Below, in pieces: positions 21,902 through 33,838 of a stretch of 64,000 bases of DNA. How positions within the stretch are numbered: position 1 is the first letter of the stretch; every line of letters starts with the position of its first letter. A program made the position numbers and the translations under genes. The stretch is from Phymatolithon calcareum (taxonomy: Eukaryota; Rhodophyta; Florideophyceae; Hapalidiales), in NCBI GenBank assembly GCA_977006965.1, contig OZ345356.1, positions 3,100,001 to 3,164,000 on the forward strand. Reading direction: 5' to 3'. The notes below the pieces were generated by a model. It searched no databases and had not been told where the DNA came from. It worked only from the letters and a program-made list of their open reading frames with translations.

Positions 21902-21919
21902 ACACCCGACTCCAGTCTG
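21902..21919 (-). repeat. Right TIR of the 8-kb transposon
   Basis: Exact inverted copy of 13912-13929, followed directly by TCAT. The inner conserved block lies 13 bp further in than on the left, so the right end carries a small insertion. Confidence 0.85.
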
Positions 21920-21923
21920 TCAT

Positions 21924-23396
21924 GTTTCCCTCGTTTCTGGGGACAAGTACTGCACTGTTGCGGAGCAAGAATCACGGAAGCTGTAAGCAGGGATGTTTCG
22001 ATTACGCACTGCTGTCATACGTGGATATTGGGCGGATACGCCGACCGAATTATGGAATAAAGTTAGCATGGACTGCTCTCGTGGAGGCTTTGGCTGCCAA
22101 ACACGGGTATCCGGACAAGCGGTCACACCCGTGAATTGCCCTGCGCGCGATGAGCCAAGAACGACTTCGAGGCGCCATAGCGAGTTGCTCCTGCGAGGAG
22201 TGCGCGGGACGGCCGCGTGGTCGCACTGCGAATAGGTTTGGCTACGCGAGGCAGTCGGACGCGAGGAAAAGGGCGCTGTGCTCTCGAAAGCATTAGAACG
22301 GGCTCCTGGGGCTCGCACAAGGGAGCGCTGGCGGCTTACGCGCTCACTGATGTCGTGTCACGATCAAATGCGTGCAAGGAGAATTCGAAGGTCGCGGGGG
22401 TGGCGCGAGGACGAAGTGGCGTAAGGTTGCAAGTTTATGTGTGGGCGGCGCACGTCCCTTTGAATTGGGAATTGAATGTTATTTCTAATAAGCTGCGTGC
22501 GTGCTTGAAGGCGCACAAGATGTTGCGGGTGGATGTTTTGCCGCCCTGGTGCGGTCGACGCGCTCTCGCGCGACCGCTGCCGCATCCCTGTGGGACACCG
22601 GGGCAGCTCCCCGTGTCTTGTAGGTGTGGATAGTATTTATGCTCGGACCATGGACGAGCTAATGAAAAGAGGGTATCGATCTGTGGAGCTTCTGGAGGGG
22701 GTTGTGAGGTTGCACAGCACCTGGAGCTGATCGGTCTGTTGTCTGAGCTGTCTGCTTAGGCTGTAGGTTGAGGTAAACTCGCGGCTGTTGTTCGCGGTGG
22801 GGTTGTTGCCCCTGTTGTCTATCTGCTGAAAGCGCTCGCACGTGGTACGTGCGACAGTACTGTACAGTGCTTTTGGACGACGAGAAACGCGTTCGAGAAC
22901 GTCTTCCAATCATGTCGTCGTCGCTGTCGAACCAACGAAACTTCGAACACACAGCGAAACTCTGTCCGGGAAGCGAATAGCAGCACTGGATCTCGTAAAA
23001 TAGGCTCGTGCTCTTTCTTGTGTAGACTCGATTGGCGGTTATTTGCACTGGTCTCACTCAGCGTGCGACGCGCATGCTGCCCTACAGAATTATCCGCCCT
23101 AGTCCCAATTATAGTGAATCCCCTTTTCTGATGTCGCGGAACAGCACTGTACCCCAGAACACGAGATACCCTAGAATCCGCAGCCATAGTACCATACTTC
23201 TAGATAGACTTTCCGCGAAGGTGCACGAGCAAGGAAGGGGGCCAATATTCAATAGCAATTGCAATACCAATTAATGAAAATTGAAGGCAATATAAATTGC
23301 AATATCTGACAAGTCTTTCAAGTACGAACTGCAATAACATAGTCTAATTCAGGTCCTCCTGCGCTACGTCTTCACGCACGCGGTGAACCACTGGTT
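21924..23396. other. No supported gene; AT-rich CAATA stretch at its end
   Basis: A plus frame at 22217-22633 and minus frames at 22637-23187 show no recognisable motif. A CAATA/AATTGCAAT-rich stretch lies at about 23250-23340, resembling motifs near 39300-40170. A short palindrome around GCACGTGGTACGTGC lies near 22840. Confidence 0.4.
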
Positions 23397-24226
23397 TTTT
23401 TGTGTTTCTTTTTAAAAGCCCCACAGTCTTACGAATATACGGGCAATGATTCCTCAGTTGCTGCTTTCTTAAACAGCACTTATCTTATGTTTGGTCTTCG
23501 TTTTGAGCCTCAATCCTGCACGGGATTATTGACACCTGAGCTCAACCCTGTACCTTGCTTGTCCTATGCCATTCATTACAAGCCTTCTTCGTTCTCCATG
23601 CATTCTTTGAGGGTCTTGCTAAAGAGTAAGAGCTCATCTAACGTTTTTTCTGCTTCCAGTCTGACTTCTCCTTCGAGCTCATACCCCTGCAAGCGTGCAC
23701 TCAAGGGTAACCATATTTTTTAATATGTTTTTTTTAAAAGCCCCACAATCTTACGAATAGACGGGCAAGGCTACCTCAGTTGCTGCTTACATAAACAGCT
23801 CTACCTTACGTTTGGTCTTCGTGTATAGCCTTAATCCTGTTCGGGATTCTTGAGACGTGGCTCGACCTCGTATCTTGTCCTGTGCCATTCAGTACTGGCC
23901 TTCAAGGATAACCATATGCCCTTTGGCTCTGTTTCCCAATTTGTAGACCCCTGTGGGACTTTACCACAGGTGTACTGCAGCGCGAGTTGCCTGTGCTTCA
24001 CATTGGGGAATTTAAAAATTGCAGGCAATTCCCTTATATTGTTGTATGGAATCTGTCTTTTTCACATCGCTTCTTGTGTCTATTGTACAGAGATTTTGCC
24101 TCAATTGAGGCAATACTTCTCTCAACACATTTTTCTAAAAAGTTATTCTTATTCGGACTCTTCGAAGGCGTCGAGCTCATGGATAATCTCAACATGCCTG
24201 GCGGAGTAATCTCTGTCCGTTTTTGA
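23397..24226 (-). mobile_element. LINE family 1 copy, 5'-truncated, interrupted
   Basis: Minus-strand sequence from about 24226 encodes LINE C-terminal segments (IRELPAIFKFPNVKHRQLALQ at about 24040-23970) and reaches the family tail, whose plus-strand complement AAAAGCCCCACAG starts near 23415. Another LINE copy (23717-23901) sits inside it. Several stops are present. Outer TSDs were not certain. Confidence 0.75.
23717..23901 (-). mobile_element. Short LINE family 1 insertion inside another copy
   Basis: TCAAGG(G/A)TAACCATAT occurs at 23701-23716 and 23902-23917 (15 of 16 identical), flanking a 185-bp segment. The segment ends, in minus sense, with the family tail GGGGCTTTTAAAAAAAAC. Removing it rejoins the host LINE sequence. 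This is a severely 5'-truncated insertion into an older copy. Confidence 0.85.
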
Positions 24227-24625
24227 GCCACAGATACGAATTTGGCCCCGTCAAGACGAATACAAGCGAAACAAACCAGAGTGGTCTTCTTCGCTTTGCA
24301 TACCTTGCACTAACGCTGCAATGAAAACGACGTAAGAAGTCCATGAGACGTCATCCGTTTGCGCTTCGTAAGTGTTAGATGAGTGTCTATACCTTTAGCG
24401 GAAGCGAAAGACCTTTCTGAGGTGGAAGAACGATGTCGCTTACAATATATCCATCGTACTTGTTTTTCGATTAGTTGCATGGCCAACTGCTCGAAACGTG
24501 CAGTGGCTCATGTGCTGCGTTCCCTCCAGATGAGTTTCTAAGTACAGTAACCAGCTGTCGACGATGCAAATAACCGGAAGGGAGGTAATAAGAGCGAAGT
24601 AGAGATAACTTTATGAATTTGTGTT

Positions 24626-25111
24626 ATGTCTGTAAAATCAGAATATTGCACTTGCTTTCTTTTTAACTGCGGCTCACACTTGAAGAGAAATGTGCGAATC
24701 TTCGGCAGAGACTTTTACATTGAGGTGATTTCAACATACAGCCTGGTAAAAGCAATTCGAAATGCAAAGGCGAGGAGACTGAGAACTAAAAGTTTGGAAG
24801 GGCAGCTAGTCGAGGAAGCATATATTGCAAGTTTTATGAAAAAAGGATTTGAAGAGAACTCCGTCGAGCTCGGAAACATGCAGGGGGACATGGAATTTTT
24901 TTCGAAATGCAGGGTGAAAAACCCCGGAGCAACAATTGTACTTGGAAAATTCCATGACAAGGATTTCTCCGAAATTCAAAAAGGTCGCCCAACTAATCCA
25001 CGGAACTGGAGGCCGGCTGCCATTCATGAGGAAGGTATTCTCCTTTTCTTCTCAAGTATTGTTAAGGTCCGAGCAATAATGCAAAGCAATAGTATAGCTC
25101 TTGCTGCCTGA
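24626..25111 (+). CDS. Hypothetical 161-aa frame, possibly a LINE RT N-terminal remnant
   Basis: The plus-strand frame includes GKFHDKDFSEIQKGRPTN and PRNWRPAAI, loosely similar to the GD-xxPxNWRPISLL segment at the start of LINE reverse transcriptases, though the following residues do not fit. The N-terminal half is basic. A second frame (25101-25307) adds nothing recognisable. It could be a decayed retroelement or chance. Confidence 0.25.
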   Translation: MSVKSEYCTCFLFNCGSHLKRNVRIFGRDFYIEVISTYSLVKAIRNAKARRLRTKSLEGQLVEEAYIASFMKKGFEENSVELGNMQGDMEFFSKCRVKNPGATIVLGKFHDKDFSEIQKGRPTNPRNWRPAAIHEEGILLFFSSIVKVRAIMQSNSIALAA

Positions 25112-25309
25112 AATGTTGCGTTTTGGACAGGAAACAAAGGTATTAGTCGACGAAGCAACTGCCGAAACCTTTTTCGATTCTCGCGTGTTGGGGAAGAGGA
25201 AAATTAACCTGTCTGGGTATTGCTGTGAAGAATACTTCCGGCATGAAATGAGATCCGTAGCCGAACAAGCGAGCCCTCTACATCATCTAAACGAAGTCCA
25301 AGTGTGATA

Positions 25310-27131
25310 TAGTGGTAAAACTGCCTTCGCGCGCCTCTGCGTATATTTCGGTATGATACAGGCAAGAAAGCTGAGGTCGCCGATTCGAGTCCTATGTAAA
25401 TAACCTTCCACAAATGGCACACGGATGTTTCCGTTGAGTGATGTTCAGCAGTACTATCGCGAAGAAGATACGCGAGTACCAAGAATGGATCCATATCAAG
25501 AGCATTTAGAGGACCCTAGATGTTGAATAATGTACACCTTGTGTAACTGGAAAAACCGTCAATAAACAAACAAACTAATTTAAACGAATAGGCATATAGA
25601 GACAAAAAAACGCCACTCTGCTTGTAGCTTCGCACGCGGTCTACTGAATCACGTCAAATCTTCTCGCCTCGGACAGAGCTCGGCGAAGAAGGACGAGAAA
25701 TAATCCCCAAAGTATTGCGATGGGCGGGAGACTCACGATAATTTTTTTTACTGTGCCCCGATAAACCTTAATAAATGCAGTATGAGAGGGTTAACAATCT
25801 TAATTATAAGGAAACTCACCAAGTTCACCGTGTAGTGAAGTAAAGAAACATCGCCTTCGGTATCATTTCTCCGTCGCCCAAAACGTTGTAACGGCTCCAC
25901 CCGCAAAATGCCGAGTGGCAGCGTGACTACCTCTAATAATCTCTGTTGACACGAGAAGTTGGAGTAGTTGAAGTGCACAGTCCAGCACCATGCGTACGCG
26001 GCACTCGACAAGTTGTCCTAATGCCGCTTCAATGAACTCATTCACGAATGAGTAGATGCTCCTGGTAGTCCAATGCCATATTGCTCTTGTTATTGCAAGG
26101 CGTAGCTCGATTGCAATAAACATTTCGTTACGAGAAAGTAGACCAGCAAAACAGATCTATTGCCGAGCGAAGACCAATCCGTAGCAGTGAAATTGGTGCC
26201 ACACCTGCGTCTTCGTCTCCATCCAATTCCCTGAATAAGCGGTGATTTTAGGCTCTTCACCCGTTCCCGGGCGTTTCGTAAGCGGATCAGTTTCTGTATC
26301 TGTCATGATCTGTGATTAGCCATGCTTAACAAGCTCCATTCAGGGTTTATTCAAATCGCATCTACCGTGCCCAGAGGAAATGCTCAGCTACTCGTCGAAT
26401 GTGCAAGGCTGGAGATGGGGACCGCCTTCGTGCACGTCTGGATGGAGGAAAAAAACGTGCAGTGACCTCGGGGACCATGAGTTGGCGTCGTTTCCGGAAG
26501 GAAAGCCCGTCTGAGCTTCGCCGACTTCGGGAGAGGAGGACAGTTCTGTGTCCCCAGGACTGATTCCTGCTATGACAAGAGTTTTCTGAAGAGCACGGAG
26601 AACAAGCGACAAGGGTTTTCGGACAGCGACTTCTCTCTGTCATCGGACCCCGAGTCTTCGATATGGCACAGACTTTCAGAGCGGTTGCCGTATTAAAATT
26701 TGAATGTAATTTCTAGATATCTGGTGCCACGTTTGCACTTTTTCCACGCGCTCTCATCGCCACATGCGCTGGACACAGTATCATACTGTATCCAACCAGC
26801 AAAGAGGTCGCGCTTAGCTCTGCCGCCTCCAGAGCTTCGAACGGCGGAAAAAAAGCATGAGCACTTTAACGGCCCTATCGCCTGAGCAGCGCAAACATCC
26901 ATCCAAAGCACCTGTCAGCCGCCAAACGTTGCCATGGCGCGCCCGTCAGTGCACATCAATTCCACGAGCTCGCACCGCCCTTGACCCTCCGTCGTGCATC
27001 AACGGCAATCCTCGGGAAGCCAGTACGAACGATCTCCCAATTTCTACGGGCCGGCACACGTAATGACTCAAAAGATATTTTATGGAAGGTCCAGCGCTCA
27101 GAAAAGCTGTGAGGACTACGAATAAACTGTC
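25310..27131. other. No supported feature
   Basis: Short frames only. At 25309-25386 there are fragments resembling tRNA A and B boxes (TGATATAGTGG, GATTCGAGTCC), but the flanking bases do not form a cloverleaf. An AATAAA-containing AT-rich stretch lies at about 25558. Confidence 0.4.
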
Positions 27132-27145
27132 ACTACTTGGCCTGC

Positions 27146-27352
27146 TCCGGAGAAATGATAAGAACGGAAAAGGCATTAGACTCCATTCTTCTCTACAGCG
27201 TCACCATAATTGACAATATGGAAAACGACGAGTCCCTGTACAAGGGACCAGGCGATATACTAGAATGAACAAGTTACGAAAAGCTGCTCCCGTACAGTCT
27301 TAGGAGTGTTAATGAGGGCTTTCAAATAAACAACTAAACAGTTGCAAAAAAA
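27146..27352 (+). mobile_element. LINE family 2 tail, 207 bp, with 14-bp TSD
   Basis: ACTACTTGGCCTGC at 27132-27145 is repeated at 27353-27366. Between them is the last part of a LINE 3' region ending GAGGGCTTTCAAATAAAC and an A-rich tail. It aligns with 47700-47840 plus 49004-49049, the two halves of a longer family-2 copy. Confidence 0.9.
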
Positions 27353-27366
27353 ACTACTTGGCCTGC

Positions 27367-27866
27367 GCTGGAAAATTGCGCCTCAAGTTGCAACCGCAAC
27401 GGGCGTGCCACGAAATTTGACCGCTTCACTTAGAGTGATGCACGGTTTAGAAATTTTATCTTTCTGCAAATAAACTTGGCCGCCGCAGGGTTTGGAAATC
27501 TGCTCTGTGAAATACCATTTCCCTTGCGCATGCCAGAAATTGTAGCTGACACGAGCATATTCCACGGTGCCGTTATATCCCAGTGGAAATGATACCCACG
27601 ATGCTCACGAGTGGGCACGGGGAGGGGAAGAACCATATTTCAGAAACATGGATTGAAACGCAGTCCGAATTTGCAAGATGAGCTTCGACGAACAGACCAA
27701 GAAAAAAGGATTAAATGCAGTGACCCAAGGACATAACAGACCTCTTCACGAAAAAAAGAATAACAAGGTGTCATTTTTTCCACTCCAGGGCAACCCTTTT
27801 GAAGGACGGCGACTGAAGGTTGGATACGTAGAGATATGAATCTTAGGATCTCCAGGTATGCACTTT
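27367..27866. other. No supported feature
   Basis: Spacer between two LINE insertions. Only short frames. Confidence 0.4.
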
Positions 27867-27878
27867 GTGCAGCTTTAA

Positions 27879-28173
27879 CATGGTTCTTCGGTCGCTTCCC
27901 GCCGCGAAATCCCTCGGCATATATCGAAAACTACGACGAAATAGCAGCGTTAGTGCTGGAGACACTTCAAGCCAACCTAAGGAAACCAAACATGAATGAT
28001 ATTGCAGAAGAGGAAGTGAATCAATCTATGGACAAATTAATGAGGCTAGAAAGAGGGATGCAAGAGGAGATGATGGTGTGATGATGAAGAAATGCGAAGC
28101 TGCTCTGGTGTCGGCGTGCGCCGGCGTTGAGGGCTTCTAAAATAAAAACATACAATTCCCCCCCCCCCCTCCC
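27879..28173 (+). mobile_element. Short LINE insertion, 295 bp, with 12-bp TSD
   Basis: GTGCAGCTTTAA occurs at 27867-27878 and 28174-28185. The plus-strand frame inside (open to a TGA at 28079-28081) ends in an acidic, helical stretch (DKLMRLERGMQEEMMV), as expected for the C-terminus of a LINE ORF2. It is followed by GGGCTTCTAAAATAAAAAC and an unusual run of about 11 C at 28159-28169. The tail differs from families 1 and 2. Confidence 0.8.
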
Positions 28174-28185
28174 GTGCAGCTTTAA

Positions 28186-29113
28186 TAGCTGTTGTGAAAT
28201 CAAGTACCACTAGTATCTACGAAGGTCTACTGTAGCCGTAAAGATGTGGAATAGTGCGAGGAAAACTTCTGAAACCCACATTAAAAGAAGTAAATGTGTC
28301 ATTTAACCTCAAGTTGGATAGCCAGCTATCTTTACAATAAATTACATTATTTTGAGGACGTACAGGACAATGGCGTGTATCCAGACACATGGCTCTTACA
28401 GTGTATCCTCTTATAAGGTTTCTATTCCGTTTGGACATGTGGTAATCAGGTCTTGTCTCTACCCATTATCTCAGTGAGTCAATTCAAATGGTCCAGGTAG
28501 GTTTGTGGAAAGGTAAGCTATCATTAAAGATAAGCGCCTTCACAAGACGAGCACGCGATGAGGTTCTTGCCATGTTTCAGGCAGACGAGAATAATCCGAG
28601 CCCTTTTGCTCAACCGTGGACTCTTGAGTCATGATAAGCTGGCTCCACGTAATACGGCGTTAAGATTTTTCTTGAGATGAAGGAAAAGAAAAGCGCTAAT
28701 AGTCCGACGATCGATTTATCGGTCGTTCTGGTTTCAAAATGATTCCGCGACAAGGCTAAAATAAAGCTAACAGTTTAGGATAGAGGAGCTATGATGGACC
28801 ATATGAATGGAAGAAGTTGAAGAGTATTATGTGGATATGCACTACGAGTGAACGCTCCGAAGTCATTCTATGCCATACTGACGGTTTCAACGGTTTGGAT
28901 TCCTTTTTTGAGGCTATTTGCACAGCCAATCTTAGCACACTCTGCTACTGGACTTTCTTGCGACGTACAGTTTGCGACTCCAAACTGAGTGCCTCTCTCG
29001 TGCGTTTACAGTGCCAGGTGGACACTGCAGACACGCAATGATGCAGTGGCGTAAGAATTTGCAAGAATCGGAGACCTAAATCCCTGTATAGGTTCAATGC
29101 GATAGAAGCATGC
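28186..29113. other. No supported feature
   Basis: The plus frame 28817-29041 (74 aa) has no recognised motif. No repeats were noticed. Confidence 0.4.
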
Positions 29114-29126
29114 AATATGCTTCCAG

Positions 29127-29287
29127 TCACATAGAGGGTAGGACGATCTAGGTTCCAAGCTTTCCCCGCTGCCAATAGCAGGCGGTAGGTTTCAACGGTC
29201 TACATACTGGAGGGTAGAAACTGAGGAAGCCTTGCCCGTATATTCGTAACACTGTGAGGCTTTTAAATAAACTTCAATTAATAAAAA
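29127..29287 (+). mobile_element. LINE family 1 tail, 161 bp, with 13-bp TSD
   Basis: AATATGCTTCCAG at 29114-29126 recurs at 29288-29300. The insert is only the 3' UTR and tail. It reads GAGGAAGCCTTGCCCG, ACTGTGAGGC and TTTTAAATAAACTT, and its upstream part matches the 3' UTR of the 517-2143 copy. Confidence 0.95.
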
Positions 29288-29300
29288 AATATGCTTCCAG

Positions 29301-30590
29301 AAAATTCATGAATGGAAGGTGACCGGAAGTCGTCGAAAGCAGTTTCCCCCAGTACTAGAAGAGAGGCATAGCACCAACCGCTTCCAAGGTAAACCAACGC
29401 GTTCCCCTTTTATCTCCCGCATTGCTTACAACACGGAGAAGAAAAGTTGCGAGCAATTACATGGCCGCAGTGGCAGGAAGCGCCAGGTAGTTGGAATGAG
29501 AATCAACCAGTCTTGGTCAGCTCAGTGCATTTTACGAGAGCACGCGAAAGGAAGTGGCTGGTGTAGACGTCGAGTCATTGCCAATCCCCGGTTTGGGAAA
29601 CGAGCAGTCATTAAGGATCACGGCTACTAACTGGTGTAGGACTAAATTCTAGAACAGCACGTGGACCTTGGCGGGGTTCTAAAACGCTGAGCGCGCTCTC
29701 TTTCTGAGAAAGTACAAACCAAAGAAAGCTATTGCCTCACAGCGCTTCAACGGCCATGGTCTCGAGCCCTTGACCAGTTGAGGGTCACAAGTTTACTCCA
29801 AAGGGTACCTTCTTCATAAAGAACTCCAAGTAAATTGTGGTATATCATCCGTTCTTCCGCTCGTAAGGGTTTCTTCTAAAGGACCATCAAGTGTAAGAGC
29901 GAACGACCTAAAACTTCACAAGCGACACATACTTCGCCAAGTTGTCATTTTTTTTTATTTCGCATGGACTATTAGAAAACATCGAAATCTGCTGGCACGT
30001 TTGTTAAGAACGGACTCTCGCTGTCGCTCTGCTTTTCGTACTCACAGCATCGAGCTAGATGCAAGTGTTGCTTCTCTCGCGACTCTTCGTTTGGGCTGTA
30101 GCGCAAAACATGTCGAATGGGTGATGCAAATGTGCACAGCCCACTGGGGATGATCTCCGCACGGAATAAAATAACAGCCGAGTGGGGCGCTCGGTAAGGC
30201 GCCTTGGATTATATTATATTACCTCTTGCGTACCAGTATGCCACGGGCGCAGGCAGCCGGGACGGCGGCAGATGCGATCGCCACAGGCTACGCAAGGCAC
30301 TTATCGTTCGGCCGGTGGCGTGGGCAGAGTAGTAGTTGAACTCTCGGCGACCACTGGTTGGTTGAAGTTTTGGAGAAAATTAAAATTAGCCAATCATTGA
30401 GGACCATATCTCTTTCTGGATGAACTTCGGCTCCGCAGCTGGTTCTCCTGCTGCTCCTGCAATTCCTCCGTGATCTGGATCAAAATTGTGTTTTCAAATT
30501 TACAACACCCGCACCCAGATCTAATTTCTTGAGATTTGCAATTCTTTCCTCATAAGATAGTTTGTTGTTGTGCCAAATGTGCGCTTCATC
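29301..30590. other. No supported feature
   Basis: Plus frames at 29319-29630 and 30182-30400 are short and unrecognised. Confidence 0.4.
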
Positions 30591-30603
30591 AGTATTTTTC
30601 TAA

Positions 30604-30741
30604 CCCAAATGAACTTAGAGATTTATGGTAACTAGGTAGACATCGGCGCTAGGATAGTGACGAGCTGCTCCGATGTGCTCAAAGAGCAATACTGAGGGCT
30701 TTCCCAAAAGTAAACGTTACTCCATTAAAAAAAAAGAAAAA
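30604..30741 (+). mobile_element. Short LINE-like insertion, 138 bp, with 13-bp TSD
   Basis: AGTATTTTTCTAA occurs at 30591-30603 and 30742-30754. The insert ends CTGAGGGCTTTCCC and an A-rich tail from about 30725. The GAGGGCTTTC core resembles family 2, but the rest differs, so it is either a divergent family or a SINE using LINE machinery. Confidence 0.75.
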
Positions 30742-31250
30742 AGTATTTTTCTAAAATTGTATTTTGTGTCATGAATCAACCTGAAATGAACTCTGAGGAC
30801 AGGTTTTATGAATGGTATAGAATTTCAATCCTGTTTTAACCCGGTTTCAATCCGGCTTAAAAAAGAAGTTTTGAATCCGGATCACACGCGATGAACGCGG
30901 GAGCTTCAGATTCCCGCAGTTTCGGCGCCAATTGCAGTACTCATTGTTAGCGGGAAGCATTCATTCTTCGTTTGCATCTTTCGCTTTAATGGCGAGTCAG
31001 GTCGATGGAAATCCGAATTGCACGGCCACCTGCTAATATCACTCATTGCAAAGATGGGTGTGATAGAGCATCATTCTAAGTATTTTCTTGTAGACAGAAT
31101 TAAAGGCATCATTAGAATGCTACTGTTCTACTGACATACTGGCTAGGGTTTAGAATTGAGAGAAACACTGTCACTCCCGTGATTCTGAACAATCTGCAAT
31201 ACTGTACGGTTTCATGGACTGCGAGGCTCCAGAAAAAGACACTTTACTGA

Positions 31251-31610
31251 GTGCAGAGACACTTGCTGAGCACTTTCCAGCCCCAAATTGGCGGACTAGC
31301 AGAAAATACTACCTGTCCAAGAGTGGTGAATGTCCAGAAACGCAGGGCTCACGGAACGCGAAATAGAAGTCGCAATGTCCTAGAAGAAGAAAAACGACTA
31401 GAAGGTGAAAAGGCGCTAGATTTGCTCTGGCTGCTTAGCAAGACACTCATAGAACGCATGGCCTGCATTGATTCGTACAAGGCAAGGCAAAAATTGGTCG
31501 AGTCCAAGCACCACAATCCTGTAGAGCACTGAGATAAGATTACTTTGAATCCTGAGTTTTCCCGTCCGTCATTCTAGTGGGCCTTTCGTGACCTGCACAA
31601 AGGAAGGTAG
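31251..31610 (+). pseudogene. LINE C-terminal and 3' UTR fragment lacking its tail
   Basis: The frame 31251-31532 ends with EKALDLLWLLSKTLIERM, comparable to the LLLFSKTIIECM end of family-1 ORF2. The following non-coding stretch (GTTTTCCCGTCCG, CTGCACAAAGG) matches 49090-49150. The terminal AATAAACTT tail is missing, so the copy was cut at its 3' side. Confidence 0.55.
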
Positions 31611-31619
31611 CAATTTACG

Positions 31620-33838
31620 GTACCGTAACATCTCACTTCCCTAAAATATTCTTTACAATAACTGGTGTTCCCATCTTTTATTAAATTGTTTTGCAAATCA
31701 TGTCTTACTGTCCTCTCTTGTGCCTAAGACTGCAAACTGTCCCGCAAATTTTCAATGCCGGCAAACCCAGCACAAATTTTTGTAGGCACCGTCTTCGCGT
31801 CAGAGCCTGTTCCGAAGTAGGTTTTCCATTTTGAGAACCACAATATCGCGTTTCACAGCTATATTTTCACTTAAAAACAGGCTCATCCAACCAAGAGTCT
31901 CAAAGGGGCTTTCATATACATGGCGCAATAGTGTAGTGCGTTCGAGGAGCAAAGTTCCGTCACGTGTGGGATACTGTACTGTGTGTAATAAACCAAGGTA
32001 GAATAAGCCGTCAAGTAAGGAGCTTGTCCAGCCCCAACGGGCTTCTTAGATTTCATTTTGTTACAGATAGATAGTGTTACTGTACTTTCTGATGCAGGAA
32101 AAATCAGCTGATTTACTTTGTGTAACGCTGGCAGCCCAGAGAAATGTCATAACACAAAAGGTGCTTCGTGGTCATTTTAGTAAATATGGCAAACGACGTG
32201 GTCATTGTAGTAATTTCCTCAATTTATTATTTATATCATACAGTGCAAACGGGTTGGTCGTTCAAATTGTTAATGGGCAGAGCCATGTTGCAAAGACAAA
32301 TCTTTCCTCTGAATTTCAATCTGCATCGCTCACGCATTACCTCTCGACGTCTCCCCCATCTTCCAAGAAACTGAGACACCGTCGTTCTCCATCACTTGTG
32401 CGTCACAAACTGAAGTCCGGCTTCTAAACGACTTCGTCGTGGACGTTGACTGCCTCGATTTTGCCGTCATCGGAGAAGGGCGTACTCTCGGCAGCATCAA
32501 GACACGAGTTATGCATCACGATTGTTGAAGATCATACCGCAGGATCCGTCTCTGCATATCCAGCGCTTCGCAGAAATCTTCCCGTCAACGGCCCGTCCTT
32601 GATCACGGACATTAATGTCGACCCCGACATCACTTCGTAGTCATCCCAGTCTGGCTCCCGCTCCAAACTCATCGAAAGTGACAGGAGAACATCATTCACT
32701 AACACATCGTTCTGCCTGCAAATCTCGTCATGCTTGCGCAGTGCGCTGGCTTGATAAATTGAAGTCATGGTCAATTCTTTTGACACGCGGCACTGACTGG
32801 CGCACCCGTTGCACTGCGAAGCAGATTGCGATGTGGCGGGCACGGAATTGCACTTGTTAACGCTGAGTAATGGTCTGACGAACGGATGCGGAGGCGGAAT
32901 TTAGGAGAAGGCCGATGCTCTGGTGTCAACGAAGACCATACGACCAGTGGCGAAGAGCGTTTTGGATTTGCTGTCGATGGGCTTTAAGCCGTGGAGAATG
33001 TGGTAATTCTTTGGGACATGGCTCAGTTGCGACGCGAGTACGTTCGTGCGCGACATCCGCGGAGTGACTATTCCCACGCAAGATGAGACACAGAACAACG
33101 TTGGAGATTTTGCGTCTGGAGGTTGCGCCGGGCACCGGGTATGAGAAACTACTGCACTGAGCACATTCTACTTTGATGTCAACGTTTTGTTGTTAACGTG
33201 TTCGAGCCGTTCACCAGAGCCGAACGGTTAATATGGACTCTGCAATATTGTTGTACTTTTATGCGAAACGTTGATGCGATGTGGAGGCTCTCTAGCCACC
33301 ATTTATTCGTATTGGACTATTAACGAACATATAGCGACAGCCCGACTTTCCATCTGACCAGCGCACACTTTTCCTGCTTGATTGTACTTCCAGAAATAAA
33401 CGTAAGTCGAAAGCAACGTTTTTCCGGTGGCTACACTGACATAACGAGTCCTGTTGGCACGTTACACTTCTTTCTCATATGAAGGAAAACATCCAGGCTA
33501 GAAATAACGGGTATCCTGTCCGCAATTGCGAATAATCTGCTCCGCTCGGGACTCAACGTGTGACCCGTCACCGCTTTCAGATACCATCCTAAATACAAGA
33601 GTTTTGTCGACTTCGATTCTGTAACAATATTTGGTGACTCTGGACAGCTTTGCGTGTTATTGGGTCGAGTGCAAAATCTGCAGACCAGGACTCAGTTATG
33701 CAAGTGCCGAAATTCTTCGTCAATGCGAAGTTTAGCTAAATCCGAGCAAAGTTCAAGCGGTGCAGCACAGTTCCACAGTTCGCGTGGAGGAATGGGCAAG
33801 ATACGGCTAATGAACATTTCGAAAAGATGGACTCCAAT
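31620..33838. other. No supported gene
   Basis: Minus frames at 32532-32843 (with PDWDDYEVMSGSTLMSVIKD) and 32901-33164 could be decayed coding sequence, but neither matches a family I know. Confidence 0.35.

Larger units (their letters stand above)
13912..21919 (+). mobile_element. 8.0-kb DNA transposon, Academ-like, with TIRs and 4-bp TSD
   Basis: The 18-mer CAGACTGGAGTCGGGTGT at 13912-13929 recurs as an exact inverted copy at 21902-21919. Further inward both ends share an inverted 11-mer, GGTCGATGCCA (13933-13943 and 21878-21888), and a GATAAAT block. The element is bracketed by TCAT at 13908-13911 and 21920-21923, a candidate 4-bp TSD. Between the ends lie two convergent frames that fill most of the space. 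As I recall it, the Academ superfamily has 3-4-bp TSDs and encodes very large proteins with an XPG-type nuclease and a Cys8 finger, which fits. With only one copy in view, the boundary and the superfamily remain inference. Confidence 0.75.

Noticed and set aside
25309-25386. tRNA-like A box and B box, possible tRNA or tRNA-derived SINE
   Set aside because: The T-arm and acceptor bases do not pair, no anticodon arm fits, and no TSD or A-rich tail marks a SINE.
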